A stretch of 64,000 bases of DNA, taken from assembly GCA_944470555.2 (NCBI GenBank), contig OX104132.1, positions 6,705,755 through 6,769,754 on the forward strand, written 5' to 3'. The translations under genes were made by a program, and so were the position numbers. Positions 60,237 to 63,550 of the stretch are shown here, in pieces. Each line of letters opens with the position of its first letter. The first letter of the stretch is position 1. Origin of the DNA: Heterobilharzia americana. Its lineage: Eukaryota > Platyhelminthes > Trematoda > Strigeidida > Schistosomatidae. Below the pieces are notes generated by a model. The model saw only the letters and a program-made list of their open reading frames with translations, was not told the origin of the DNA and did not search any database.

Positions 60237-61299
60237 ATGACATATTACCAGGAGTAAATTATTTTCTCTTTCCATTGGCGTTAGTCGAACTACGATTCTG
60301 TAAATATTAGTCTTATAAGTTTTTTTGTGTTGTATCGATTTCATCTTATTCAAATCTATGGGAAGCTACGCTTTGTCTAACTGAAACGTTTATTATTTAA
60401 GGGAAATAAAAGTTTGACATACAATTTGTCCTTTATATAATTTTATCCACATTTTAGCTCGCAACAAAGTAGGAACTGGTAATCTTGGCTATCCAGCACA
60501 ACAACAGGCTACCACACCTCTAGTTCATAATTCACCATCTCCTGCTGCAACTAATTCACGTTCTGGTTTCACACAACAAGGTGTAGGTGTAGTAACCGCT
60601 TATCCACGTGGTATACCGCCATCATGTTTACCAGCTGCTCAAAGTATGGTCGCTCAATCACTTCAAGTAATGAGTCTTCAACCACAACCTAGTAGTCAAA
60701 CACCATCTAGTGGTGGTGTTGGTAATAATGCGGCGGCAGCAGCCGCTGCTGCAATAGTCAATCATCATGTCCAACATATAAGTTCACATCAACCACCAAA
60801 CCAACTTACTGCATACTATAATCAGTCTGTACAACAACCACAACAAAACATTTCACAGTCACCCCAACTAACTACTTCACAATTCACCAGTCCTAATTGT
60901 CCTCCTGGTATGTATCTCATCAATGCTAATAATGCTAATTCAAATAATACTGGTATTGCCGGTAGCCAACAGCCAAATTCTAATATATATCCTTCTATGG
61001 ATCCAAATTGTATTATACAACACCCAACATCTCAGCAGCAGCAACAACAACAGTCACAGAGTGTTTGTTGTCTCCCTCCACAAGCCTCACATCATCCCAA
61101 CACAAATCAAAGTCAACATCAACAAACATCACAACGTCAAATTATCCAACCTATACCTCATCATACACAACAAAGTTCGTATTTAATGACTCAACAGAAT
61201 TCGGTTGGTGGTGGTCAGGTTATCGGCAGTGCAGCGATCAATTCATCATCATCAACAACAACAGTTGAATACAAGTACGTTTGCGAATCATCCACATAA
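17652..61299 (+). CDS. CSNK1D/E-like: Casein kinase 1 delta/epsilon orthologue, six exons, 5' incomplete
   Basis: Serine/threonine protein kinase of the CK1 delta/epsilon (doubletime/discs overgrown) group, which acts in circadian, Wnt and vesicle/cytoskeletal signalling in other animals. Join 17652-17762, 26761-26953, 46305-46489, 53044-53214, 57892-58188, 60458-61299. All visible splice sites are GT/AG; intron phases are 1,1,2,1,1,1 including the one before the first visible exon. Seen in the translation: VAIK lysine (human K38 equivalent), HRDIKPDN catalytic loop (assembled across an intron), DFG, and the CK1 signature [14 protein letters not shown] that replaces the usual [16 protein letters not shown] and [16 protein letters not shown] favour delta/epsilon over alpha. 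About 599 residues are encoded here; the first 25 or so (glycine loop, start codon) were not found. The tail after the kinase is about 330 residues, Q/N/S-rich and much longer than the vertebrate tail (about 120). The gene is repeat-laden but its frame is intact, so it is probably functional. Confidence 0.95.
17763..20990 (+). other. CK1 intron, first part, no repeats recognised
   Basis: 3.2 kb of AT-rich intron without recognisable coding exons or repeat families; the longest quiet stretch in the window. Confidence 0.6.
20990..21330 (-). mobile_element. Penelope-like element fragment with GIY-YIG nuclease start
   Basis: The minus strand at about 21300-21215 reads [17 protein letters not shown], the cysteine-rich lead and GIY-YIG start typical of Penelope-like elements. 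Degenerate sequence with stops follows. Confidence 0.75.
21750..22860 (+). mobile_element. Penelope-like element, RT and GIY-YIG, broken
   Basis: RT part: [20 protein letters not shown] (about 21831), then [11 protein letters not shown] where the catalytic YxDD is replaced by YIHN. A frameshift near 22180 leads to a segment 22255-22629 containing [16 protein letters not shown] (GIY-YIG, about 22533). A further frameshift reads [15 protein letters not shown] and [14 protein letters not shown] to about 22850, the usual Penelope C-terminus. Inactive. Confidence 0.92.
23237..23306. repeat. (TC)n followed by (TA)n microsatellite
   Basis: About 28 bp of TC repeats run directly into about 42 bp of TA repeats, just after the Penelope 3' region. 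Confidence 0.98.
23686..23736. repeat. (TA)n microsatellite
   Basis: About 50 bp of uninterrupted TA. Confidence 0.98.
23740..24180. other. Unassigned intronic sequence
   Basis: No gene or repeat was recognised here. Confidence 0.4.
24180..25252 (-). mobile_element. Penelope-like element, RT with intact YIDD, reversed
   Basis: Minus strand from about 25250: [38 protein letters not shown], then [10 protein letters not shown] with an intact YxDD motif (about 24880). Connection and C-terminal parts follow to [11 protein letters not shown] near 24200. Stops and frameshifts interrupt it. Its upstream end abuts family A at about 25253. Belongs to a different Penelope subfamily or age class from the + copy at 21.8 kb. 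Confidence 0.9.
25253..25880 (-). mobile_element. RTE-like family A 3' copy, near-identical inverted twin of 4.70-5.33 kb
   Basis: The 100-codon frame 25710-25408 (-) differs by one residue (Pro to Ser) from 4866-5168 (+). By eye the 620 bp differ at only about four positions and share the same frameshift after KCQV. It is 5' truncated at TATGGCT, consistent with a recent insertion. Confidence 0.95.
25885..26040. other. GC-richer segment of unknown origin
   Basis: About 155 bp bounded by CCTGGCCCCGGGG and GGCCTTACGGTCCTCCC, clearly more GC-rich than its surroundings. No repeat relation inside the window. It could be part of another retroelement or an insert at the truncated end of family A. 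Confidence 0.35.
26040..26760 (+). other. CK1 intron end, unassigned
   Basis: No repeat was recognised. It ends with a T-rich tract and TCCTAG before the hinge exon. Confidence 0.5.
26761..26953 (+). CDS. CSNK1D/E-like: CK1 delta/epsilon exon: hinge and start of C-lobe
   Basis: Encodes the equivalent of human residues 63-127, from VGIP to FIHR; the arginine codon is split (phase 2). The acceptor ends TCCTAG and the donor is GTAAGT. It contains [11 protein letters not shown] and [10 protein letters not shown], both diagnostic of CK1. Counting from the human protein, the gatekeeper position (Met82) is Leu and the next hinge residue (Glu83) is Gln, reading VLVLQLLG. Confidence 0.96.
26954..27630 (+). 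other. Start of the 19.4-kb CK1 intron, unassigned
   Basis: No gene or repeat was recognised here. Confidence 0.45.
27630..27800 (+). repeat. tRNA-headed SINE, family C
   Basis: Has a GTGTCGCTCATCGGTTTAGG head and a B-box-like AATTCGAACTCC. The family 3' end follows (CCTACTGCACAAATGTGTAA...GTCACTGAATGGATTT). Confidence 0.78.
28288..28455 (+). repeat. tRNA-headed SINE, family C
   Basis: Has GAGCTGTGGCTTATTAGAT and GGTTTCGAACTC boxes, CACCTACCGAGGTTTGGGCA, then the ATGCACAAGGTCACTGAATG end. Confidence 0.82.
28693..28870 (-). repeat. tRNA-headed SINE, family C, reversed
   Basis: Reverse complement of the family: GCACTCAGCCACCTTGTGCA at one end, TGGCTGCCCAAACCTCGG in the middle, and the reversed A box (GAACCACAGCCTCACA) at the other. 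Confidence 0.82.
29335..29530 (-). repeat. tRNA-headed SINE with hammerhead remnant, family G, reversed
   Basis: On the minus strand: A-box-like CAGTGGCTCAATAGTAACC, B box GGGTTCGAGCCCC, then a hammerhead-like region CACTGCTGCGTA...AACGAAATAGCTGTC. The 3' end (CTGATGTCACTCCATGATG) is shared with the other G copies. The CUGANGA core is mutated to CUGCGUA, so this copy is inactive. Confidence 0.75.
29600..29740 (+). repeat. SINE family G, 5'-truncated, with intact hammerhead core
   Basis: Starts near the B box and continues through the hammerhead region (29641-29685) to CTCCAACTGACACAATAGGT. It lies about 70 bp from the inverted G copy just before it. Confidence 0.72.
29641..29685 (+). ncRNA. 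Hammerhead ribozyme motif (family G SINE)
   Basis: Core CTGAGGA at 29646-29652. Stem II is GTTC/GGAC (one U-G pair) around a 7-base loop, 29653-29667, then GAAA at 29668-29671. A minimal self-complementary stem III is ACAATTGT (29671-29678). Cleavage triplet GTC falls at 29677-29679. Stem I pairs CACTG (29641-29645) with CGGTG (29680-29684). All conserved core positions of CUGANGA...GAAA...NUH are present. The tiny stem III resembles Sm-alpha hammerheads, which work as dimers. Activity is inference. Confidence 0.65.
29872..30055 (+). repeat. tRNA-headed SINE, family C (diverged)
   Basis: Has a GAGATGTGGCTCATTCATTG head, a GTGGTATCATTACCCTCGAC middle, and a TTGCCTACTGCATGTGTACA...AGTAGATTTC end. 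Confidence 0.7.
30055..30850. other. Unassigned intronic sequence
   Basis: No gene or repeat was recognised here. Confidence 0.35.
30850..31570 (+). mobile_element. RTE-like family A 3' half
   Basis: Begins within the RT C-terminus ([22 protein letters not shown]). It passes through a degenerate TRLRHGC and a [15 protein letters not shown] block, then [21 protein letters not shown] at 31250-31315, and ends at about 31560. Many stops. Confidence 0.85.
31570..32180. other. Unassigned intronic sequence
   Basis: No gene or repeat was recognised here. Confidence 0.35.
32181..32886. repeat. Long inverted repeat, foldback-element-like
   Basis: Left arm 32181-32320 and right arm 32742-32886 are reverse complements at roughly 80 percent by eye. 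Shared stretches include ATTACGTTTCGG, CATATCAAGATAACT, GAGATATGGTT and TGTGATATAG. The 420-bp centre has no recognisable coding content. It could be a foldback DNA transposon or two opposed copies of one repeat. Confidence 0.75.
32955..33140 (+). repeat. tRNA-headed SINE, family C
   Basis: Has an AGCTATGTGGCTTATTGGTC head, CACCTACCGAAGTTTAGGCA, and an end of ATCACCTACTGCACAAATAT then GTTGAGTAGATTTC. Confidence 0.78.
33379..33476. repeat. MITE-like hairpin element, copy 1
   Basis: 98 bp with 19-bp terminal inverted repeats: left AGCAACTGCTGAGATAACC, right GGTTGTTTCAGCAGTTGCT (two mismatches). No coding content. Copy 2 is at 33797. The homology extends a few bases outside the inverted repeats (GCGACTGTA upstream in both). 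Confidence 0.78.
33797..33893. repeat. MITE-like hairpin element, copy 2
   Basis: 97 bp with ends AGAACTGCTGAAATAACC and AGTTATTTCAGCAGTCACT. Same terminal repeats and length as copy 1, so a family and not a chance palindrome. Confidence 0.78.
33893..34418. other. Unassigned intronic sequence
   Basis: No gene or repeat was recognised here. Confidence 0.35.
34418..34605 (-). repeat. tRNA-headed SINE, family C, reversed
   Basis: Reversed 3' end AATTCATTCAGCTACATTAT then GTGCAGTAGATAGTGGG, middle CGCCCAAACCTCAGAAGGTG, and reversed box GTGTTCAAACC and A box AAATGAGCCACA. Confidence 0.78.
34605..35395. other. Unassigned intronic sequence
   Basis: No gene or repeat was recognised here. Confidence 0.35.
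35395..36660 (+). mobile_element. RTE-like family A copy, RT to C-terminal block
   Basis: RT blocks: [18 protein letters not shown] (about 35495), [20 protein letters not shown] (about 35775), and [14 protein letters not shown] at about 35915, where YADD has become YAGD. It continues with [20 protein letters not shown] (36091-36150) and the [12 protein letters not shown] block up to about 36640. 3' end missing. Several frameshifts. Confidence 0.9.
36660..37138. other. Unassigned intronic sequence
   Basis: No gene or repeat was recognised here. Confidence 0.35.
37139..37182. repeat. (TA)n microsatellite
   Basis: About 43 bp of TA repeats. Confidence 0.97.
37244..37297. repeat. (TTA)n microsatellite
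   Basis: About 18 TTA units without interruption. Confidence 0.97.
37530..37670 (+). repeat. Sm-alpha-like SINE, 5'-truncated, with hammerhead
   Basis: Begins near the B box (GAGTTCGAAAT), continues ACCACTCACTGGAGCGCGGG, then the hammerhead (37575-37640), and ends CCACTGCTAGCCACTAAG. Its layout matches the copies at 49.64 and 51.79 kb. Confidence 0.78.
37575..37640 (+). ncRNA. Hammerhead ribozyme motif, Sm-alpha type
   Basis: Core CTGACGA at 37590-37596. Stem II is GTCC/GGAC (37597-37600 and 37607-37610) with loop CAACTA, then GAAA at 37611-37614. A short stem III (ATG/CGT) follows, then the cleavage region GTA/C at 37618-37621. All CUGANGA and GAAA core bases are intact. Schistosome Sm-alpha hammerheads have this layout. 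Stem I here is imperfect, so activity is uncertain. Confidence 0.72.
37801..37875. repeat. (TA)n microsatellite, long
   Basis: About 74 bp of uninterrupted TA. Confidence 0.98.
37912..38070 (-). mobile_element. RTE-like family A fragment, reversed
   Basis: The minus strand reads [18 protein letters not shown] and [13 protein letters not shown], aligning with LAEVGxxWKKVxGxQTxT and the LSHVGRCRL block of better copies. Confidence 0.7.
38120..38345 (+). mobile_element. RTE-like family A 3' UTR fragment
   Basis: CTGATTTGAGGTATAGCAAC and GAAATGCCAGACCCAACTT match the 3' end seen at 5287-5330 and 44040-44100. Opposite in orientation to its neighbour just before. Confidence 0.68.
38345..39100. 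other. Unassigned intronic sequence
   Basis: Short open frames on both strands at 38705-39063 have no recognisable motif. Confidence 0.35.
39100..39460 (+). mobile_element. RTE-like family A fragment, C-terminal block
   Basis: Reads [15 protein letters not shown] sequence near 39110, then a degenerate [40 protein letters not shown] and RCRHP to about 39400. It ends close to an ATT microsatellite. Confidence 0.75.
39466..39537. repeat. (ATT)n microsatellite
   Basis: About 23 ATT units. Confidence 0.97.
39540..40450. other. Unassigned intronic sequence
   Basis: No gene or repeat was recognised here. Confidence 0.35.
40450..40960 (-). repeat. Composite dispersed repeat, reversed relative of 10.47-11.0 kb
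   Basis: The minus strand shares TGGTTGACACTTCCC, CTTGAGGCC, CTGCTGGTCA and ACTGCTGTCACAT blocks, in the same order, with 10470-10790 (+). A 13-base G run at about 40590-40602 is inside it. Confidence 0.65.
41030..43185 (+). mobile_element. RTE-like family A, near full length with internal RT deletion
   Basis: The start of the APE endonuclease is visible only in this copy: [20 protein letters not shown] at about 41131, and its end [10 protein letters not shown] at about 41884. The linker at 42200-42340 ([20 protein letters not shown]) and RT start at 42675-42760 ([20 protein letters not shown]) follow. After GGCMDQM (about 42860) it jumps straight to the C-terminal [19 protein letters not shown], losing most of the RT. 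It ends at GGSQTKT into a TA microsatellite. Confidence 0.9.
43187..43265. repeat. (TA)n microsatellite, long
   Basis: About 78 bp of TA, placed exactly where the family A copy breaks off, so probably the break point of the element. Confidence 0.98.
43266..44000. other. Unassigned intronic sequence
   Basis: No gene or repeat was recognised here apart from a weak palindrome around 43800-43890 (TACATTTCA...TGAAATGTA). Confidence 0.35.
44000..44110 (+). mobile_element. RTE-like family A 3' UTR stub
   Basis: GATTTAAAGTGTGGCAACAT then ATAATGCCAGGTCCCAAGTT match the family A 3' end. Confidence 0.65.
44455..44640 (-). repeat. SINE family G with degenerate hammerhead, reversed
   Basis: The minus strand has GGCTCGACGGTAACGTGCTG (A box), GGGTTTGACCC (B box), then TCGAGGAGTTCC, CACACTAGGACGTAAC. 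Core bases are changed (CTG to TCG, GAAA to GTAA), so it is inactive. Its 3' end is shared with the 29.3-kb copy. Confidence 0.75.
45085..45330 (+). mobile_element. RTE-like family A 3' stub
   Basis: GACGTCTTCTGAAGCTTGAA, GTGTGGCAACTTGAAGCGAT and TCTGCGTTGATTCTATCTGT match the 3' UTRs at 6.9, 9.1 and 31.4 kb. Confidence 0.78.
45330..46304. other. CK1 intron end, unassigned
   Basis: Contains an Asn/Ser-rich open frame at 45803-46039 that owes its length to a simple AAT/AGT-type tract (about 45840-45885). No gene called. Ends in the acceptor tract of the catalytic-loop exon. Confidence 0.4.
46305..46489 (+). CDS. CSNK1D/E-like: CK1 delta/epsilon exon: catalytic and activation loops
   Basis: Encodes the equivalent of human 128-188, DIKPDN to THLGI. 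It carries the catalytic Asp (D128), DFG, and the activation segment with the Arg that is altered in the hamster tau mutant (R178, in GTARYAS), all conserved. The acceptor ends CAACAG and the donor is GTAAGG. A 19.4-kb intron separates it from the previous exon. Confidence 0.96.
46535..46715 (+). repeat. tRNA-headed SINE, family C
   Basis: B box GGTTCGAACAC at 46583-46593, a CTACCTACTGGATAGGCAG middle, and a TCATTGCCTACTGGGAGAGT...GTGGCTGAGTAATTAGTTTC end. The A-box part is weak. Confidence 0.72.
46885..46995 (-). repeat. SINE family G 3' part with degenerate hammerhead, reversed
   Basis: The minus strand reads CTACCGAAGAGTCTCACACC, AGGATGAAACAACTGATC and ends TGATGTCAGTCCGTGATGA. The hammerhead layout is visible but the core is CCGAAGA instead of CUGANGA. 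Confidence 0.7.
46995..47625. other. Unassigned intronic sequence
   Basis: A 91-codon open frame at 47194-47469 shows no recognisable motif. Not called. Confidence 0.35.
47625..47950 (+). repeat. Palindrome followed by tRNA-headed SINE, family D
   Basis: Arms 47625-47696 and 47741-47820 are inverted (shared GTGGCCAC, ATATGAT, GACAACAT). The SINE head follows: A-box-like ATAGCTCAGTGAAAAGGTCG and B box GGTTCGAACC at 47919-47928. The same unit, without the palindrome, is at 63355-63550, and a related piece at 51105-51230. Confidence 0.72.
47950..49640. other. Unassigned intronic sequence
   Basis: 1.7 kb without recognised features. A 97-codon minus-strand frame at 48634-48927 has no familiar motif. 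Confidence 0.35.
49640..49815 (+). repeat. Sm-alpha-like SINE with degenerate hammerhead
   Basis: Head GTTAGCCTAGTGGATAGCGC (A box), a B-box-like region, GCTCACTGGGAGGCGAGTGC, then the hammerhead: CTGACGG, TTCCAAATAGGATGAAAC, ACACGTCC. The core A9 is G (CUGACGG), predicted inactive. Ends CCACTACTAGACGC. Confidence 0.8.
49940..50301. repeat. 171-bp almost perfect hairpin (inverted duplication)
   Basis: Arms 49940-50110 and 50131-50301 are exact reverse complements except one position (49959 T against 50282 G, which pairs as U-G in RNA). The spacer is 20 bp. Both arms read the same peptide (...[15 protein letters not shown]...) in opposite directions. In the minus direction the open frame continues upstream to 50426, so the right arm sits in the longer original context and the left arm looks like the copy. 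Confidence 0.97.
50302..51105. other. Unassigned intronic sequence
   Basis: Includes the upstream part (50302-50426, minus) of an 84-codon open frame that enters the hairpin. No domain recognised. Confidence 0.35.
51105..51230 (+). repeat. Family D-related repeat fragment
   Basis: GCTACCTTGCGAATGATCGA, CGCATTCTGTCAGCATT and GACAATATGACATTGGTTAC match the right palindrome arm at 47741-47820 with divergence. Confidence 0.6.
51230..51785. other. Unassigned intronic sequence
   Basis: No gene or repeat was recognised here. Confidence 0.35.
51785..51970 (+). repeat. Sm-alpha-like SINE with degenerate hammerhead
   Basis: Head CGCCCTAGTGGATAACGCTT, B-box-like AAGTTTGAGTC, GGCAGGGACATCCAGCTGAT, then AAGTCTGGAGTAGGGCAAAA and TGCGCTCCCTGGATTCC. 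Stem I (CATCCAG/CTGGAT) is well kept, but CTGATAA and CAAAA break the core. Confidence 0.82.
52040..52430. repeat. Patchwork of SINE pieces including a reversed Sm-alpha-like head
   Basis: 52060-52110 and 52340-52390 both carry a TGACAGATGGGCTCCTATGC-type motif also seen at 15.05 and 16.58 kb. 52205-52285 is the reversed Sm-alpha head (CCCACTGAGACTCGGACCCA...CGCTTCAAACACCAAAGGGT). Confidence 0.6.
52440..52585 (+). repeat. Sm-alpha-like SINE with degenerate hammerhead
   Basis: GACGCTTTGGTGTTTGAAGC, GTCCGAGTCTCAGTGGGAAC, GCAGGTACATCTAACCGACG, then CAGGACGAAACATGCGTTC. The core is CCGACGA instead of CUGANGA. It forms an inverted pair with the head at 52205-52285. Confidence 0.78.
52585..53043 (+). 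other. CK1 intron end, unassigned
   Basis: No repeat was recognised. Ends at the TTTAG acceptor of the C-lobe exon. Confidence 0.45.
53044..53214 (+). CDS. CSNK1D/E-like: CK1 delta/epsilon exon: C-lobe with nuclear-localisation-like segment
   Basis: Encodes the equivalent of human 189-245, [18 protein letters not shown] to [17 protein letters not shown], the kinesin-homology/NLS-like segment of CK1, is conserved. The acceptor ends TTTAG and the donor is GTAGGT; phase 1 at both ends. Confidence 0.96.
53375..53510 (+). repeat. SINE family K, 5'-truncated
   Basis: Starts in the B box (GGTTCGAATTCC), continues GTAATTTTCATATCATTTTC and ACTAGTCTGCTAAGTCACGG. Matches 53720-53825. Confidence 0.72.
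53665..53830 (+). repeat. tRNA-headed SINE, family K
   Basis: A box TAGCCCAGTTGG (53676-53687) and B box GGTTTGAATCC (53714-53724), spaced as in a tRNA, then CACCTCGGGCGTTATTTTCA and ACTAGTCTGCTAAACCACGA. The tail lacks a CCA end or a foldable acceptor stem, so SINE and not a tRNA gene. Confidence 0.75.
53990..57145 (-). mobile_element. RTE-like family B (SR2-like) retrotransposon, near full length, reversed
   Basis: From 57145 down: 5' region, endonuclease with a damaged GTWNV block (about 57000), [20 protein letters not shown] (about 56690), [12 protein letters not shown] (about 56570) and [11 protein letters not shown] (about 56280). The linker lies at 55545-56240. RT follows: [20 protein letters not shown] (about 54960) and [20 protein letters not shown], with an intact FADD (about 54830). 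The C-terminal block ends near 54070, then the 3' UTR and an ATTATTATTA-type tail at 53990-54010. Frameshifts remain in several places, but this copy is better kept than 11125-14275. Confidence 0.92.
57145..57891 (+). other. CK1 intron end, unassigned
   Basis: No repeat was recognised. Ends in the T-rich acceptor of the kinase-end exon. Confidence 0.45.
57892..58188 (+). CDS. CSNK1D/E-like: CK1 delta/epsilon exon: end of kinase domain and start of tail
   Basis: Encodes [15 protein letters not shown] through FDWNLLKF (end of the kinase fold, human 295 equivalent), then about 48 tail residues rich in Asn, Thr and Gln with a QQQQQ run and a HHHEEK segment. I place the donor at GTATGT after the T at 58188, because only this site keeps frame with the next exon (codon T|CT, Ser). 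Open reading continues a few codons past the donor and then stops. Confidence 0.93.
58255..58660 (+). repeat. SINE family G remnants
   Basis: 58255-58290 (TTCATCACGAACAGACATCA) is the reversed family 3' end. 58520-58640 is a + copy with TGGCCGAATCGTTAACATGT (A box), TAAGTTCAGACCTC (B box) and a hammerhead remnant GTCGAGGAGTCCTATACTGG then GAATAAGC, with the core lost. Confidence 0.65.
58680..59490. other. Unassigned intronic sequence
   Basis: No gene or repeat was recognised here. Confidence 0.35.
59490..60165 (-). mobile_element. RTE-like family A 3' half, reversed
   Basis: A family A 3' UTR end (CACCTCATATCAGCACATTA) lies at 59545-59565. The C-terminal block runs 59755-60165: on the minus strand [19 protein letters not shown] and an [20 protein letters not shown] segment. 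It stops at a TA microsatellite, as does the 41-43 kb copy. Confidence 0.85.
60166..60234. repeat. (TA)n microsatellite, long
   Basis: About 68 bp of TA repeats abutting the truncated end of family A. Confidence 0.98.
60458..61299 (+). CDS. CSNK1D/E-like: CK1 delta/epsilon last exon: long Gln/Asn/Ser-rich tail
   Basis: Starts after a TTTTAG acceptor and reads [17 protein letters not shown] onward in one frame to the TAA at 61297-61299, about 280 codons. The sequence is low complexity: poly-Ala (NNAAAAAAAA), many Gln pairs and runs, and SSSSTTT near the end. In the family the tail is autophosphorylated and inhibitory; here it is rich in Ser/Thr but I see no conserved tail motif. An alternative end exists: a possible 102-bp intron at 61275-61376 (donor GTACGT) would replace the last 8 residues with a 27-residue end finishing at 61458. 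Confidence 0.85.
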
Positions 61300-61458
61300 C
61301 TTGTATCACTTACGACTTCATCCTGAAACTTTTTATATGCCGGGACAGTTGGTAATGGTGGTACTGCTGCTATCAGTGGTGGACAAACTGCAGAAAACTT
61401 CTCAACGCCTATATTATCTCCAGGACAAGTTGGCAGTGGTAATGCATTTCGAAAATAA

Positions 61459-63350
61459 ATCAAAATATTATCTGTACTGTACACGTGAATACATTGCGGT
61501 TCAACTCACTAATCAAGCGAAAATTTTTTGATTTCTTTTCACTTTTCTGTGCACATGATTTTACGCTTCACCTAATATTTATTTGTGTCTTTGACAATGG
61601 TGTAGGCGCATGTGTATGTGTCTGTGCCTCTTACCCTCTGAATTTCTCTTATGCTTATTTGTTTGCACAAATATAAGATGAGAGAAGAGTATGCTTAGTT
61701 TTCTGGTAAGGATAAGTGAGATTCCAACTATTATACTATGACTGACTCCAATGCACCTTTTGTGTAAATATATTTAGTGAATACAATTGCACAAGAGACA
61801 CTGAGGGATACGCATCAATGTGGAAATAATTTTGTTTGTGTTGGAAGTAGCTCATTTCATCTAGCTTCTTTGTATCATACAGAGAAGACATAGAAAGGCG
61901 GGACATTCATAATTGAAACTATTCTTACTCTGTTCTAGTGAAAGGTATGGCGATGTCGTGGATTGAAATCATGAGTTTCACCAACCTCTTCTTTTGCTTT
62001 TCTCTATTTGTATTTTTCTCTGTATGTATGTGTTTTTACAACTTCGCATGATTTCTTTTCATCTGTAGAATTTACCAAGTGTGTGTGTATGTACATGGCG
62101 AGGTGGGGGGTGGGATGATGCACAAATCGATCTCCATTTATTTATTTAATAATTCTGTAATTAATTAATCAATCACTCTTCAGTTCTGCTTTATTCTATG
62201 GCTTCGGAATTCGATGATTGCATTTCCCTACTAGTGACATTTATTGAAACTCTTGTGTTATTGTAACGGTATATGTGTGTGCATGGTATCTGTAACGGTT
62301 GTGGGATATTGTATTCTTTCTACTCTCGTCTACACTGTTAGCAGTAGTAGTAGTGGTAGCAACTAATGAAGGTTAACCGGGATTCTGTTTCTTGAAAGAA
62401 AATAACTTTGCATCATTTTATTCGAATAGTGATTATATTATTTTTCACAATGCCTACTGTTATGTAACTAACCACACTCCTCCATTCATATTCTTATCAT
62501 TGCTGCTACTAATAACTATTTAAGTAGTATTTGCTTTTACTTTCTAAACATAAGGCAAAGAAACGATTCTTTTGTTTTTACCTTAATTTGACTGTCCTCT
62601 ATGTACTTGTGTATAGATATGTACATGTGCACATCTATGTGTATGTATGTATCTCCCCGTCTCTCTGGCTACCCCTATCCGTCTTTTCAATCTAATTTAA
62701 TAATGCTGACGAACATTTTACGCAGCTGGTCAGTCGCCATTCTACTACTATCTGTGCTACGTGTCTGTTTTAAACCTTGTAGATTTCTGTTTAGTCGGTT
62801 AGTCAATCAGTCAATTGAACTTGGTTTACTGTTTCTATCGTTATTACTATTATTATTACTACTACTATTCTAATTGTCATTTTGTAGAGAAGGGAATCCG
62901 TTTTATCCAACATAATCTGAATGTATTTCTGTATATATATATATAGTAGTTATGCTAAATGATACTAAAAAAATCTATTATTAGTCTGCTTATGTGCCAC
63001 TGGTTTGATTTGATTTATGTATTTTGCACTTGGGGTGTTCTGCGTGGGTGGAGGGTTACATATGGAGCACCTTTGCTGTTAGCTCATCCATTTGATGATC
63101 AATTGTTGGATCGCACTCTGTATGCTTTGTTTTCCACAAATGGATGGCAATACTGACTACAAATTTCTGTTACGACTAAGTGTCGTTTTGTATTGTGAGT
63201 TTATAAAAAACCGGTGGAAAATTGAAATGGTTGTTGTTAATTCAGAAAACTGTTCGTTAAAATGTTTCAGCTACTTATCCTGTAGTTATTAGGTACCTGT
63301 TATTTTCGTTTATCGTTTCATTGATACTGGATGGAAATTTGGGTCGCAAG
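61459..63350 (+). other. Probable 3' untranslated region of the CK1 gene
   Basis: About 1.9 kb with no recognised repeat or coding signal, T-rich with GT-rich stretches, directly following the last exon. TGTAAATA at 61763-61770 matches the Pumilio/PUF recognition element (UGUANAUA). An AATAAA at 61454-61459 overlaps the alternative stop and could end a very short UTR. The true 3' end cannot be set without transcripts. Confidence 0.45.
61763..61770 (+). promoter_or_regulatory. Possible PUF/Pumilio binding element
   Basis: TGTAAATA matches UGUANAUA, the known PUF-protein consensus, about 0.3-0.5 kb after the CK1 stop. An 8-mer can occur by chance in AT-rich DNA. Confidence 0.35.
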
Positions 63351-63354
63351 TCAT

Positions 63355-63550
63355 AGGAATTGATCCACTCAGGACTGGACAACATGAAATTGGTTGCTAT
63401 CCCACAACCTGTCATTGTCGGTAACACATTCCTACAGGGGTGAGTCGTGGCCCGAAAGACTCAGTGGTAACGTCACTGACTACAACATTCGGTGACGCAG
63501 GTTCAAATCTCAGGTGGGGCATCAGTTGAGTCGAGGTTGCTGACAAATGC
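63355..63550 (+). repeat. tRNA-headed SINE, family D
   Basis: GACTGGACAACATGAAATTG is shared with the 47.8-kb copy. The head follows: AAGACTCAGTGGTAACGTCA (A box) and GGTTCAAATCTC (B box, 63500-63511). Confidence 0.75.

Noticed and set aside
60923..61268. Other-frame open readings over the CK1 tail
   Set aside because: Shadows of the Gln-rich coding frame; the splice-compatible frame 60460 onward is the real one.
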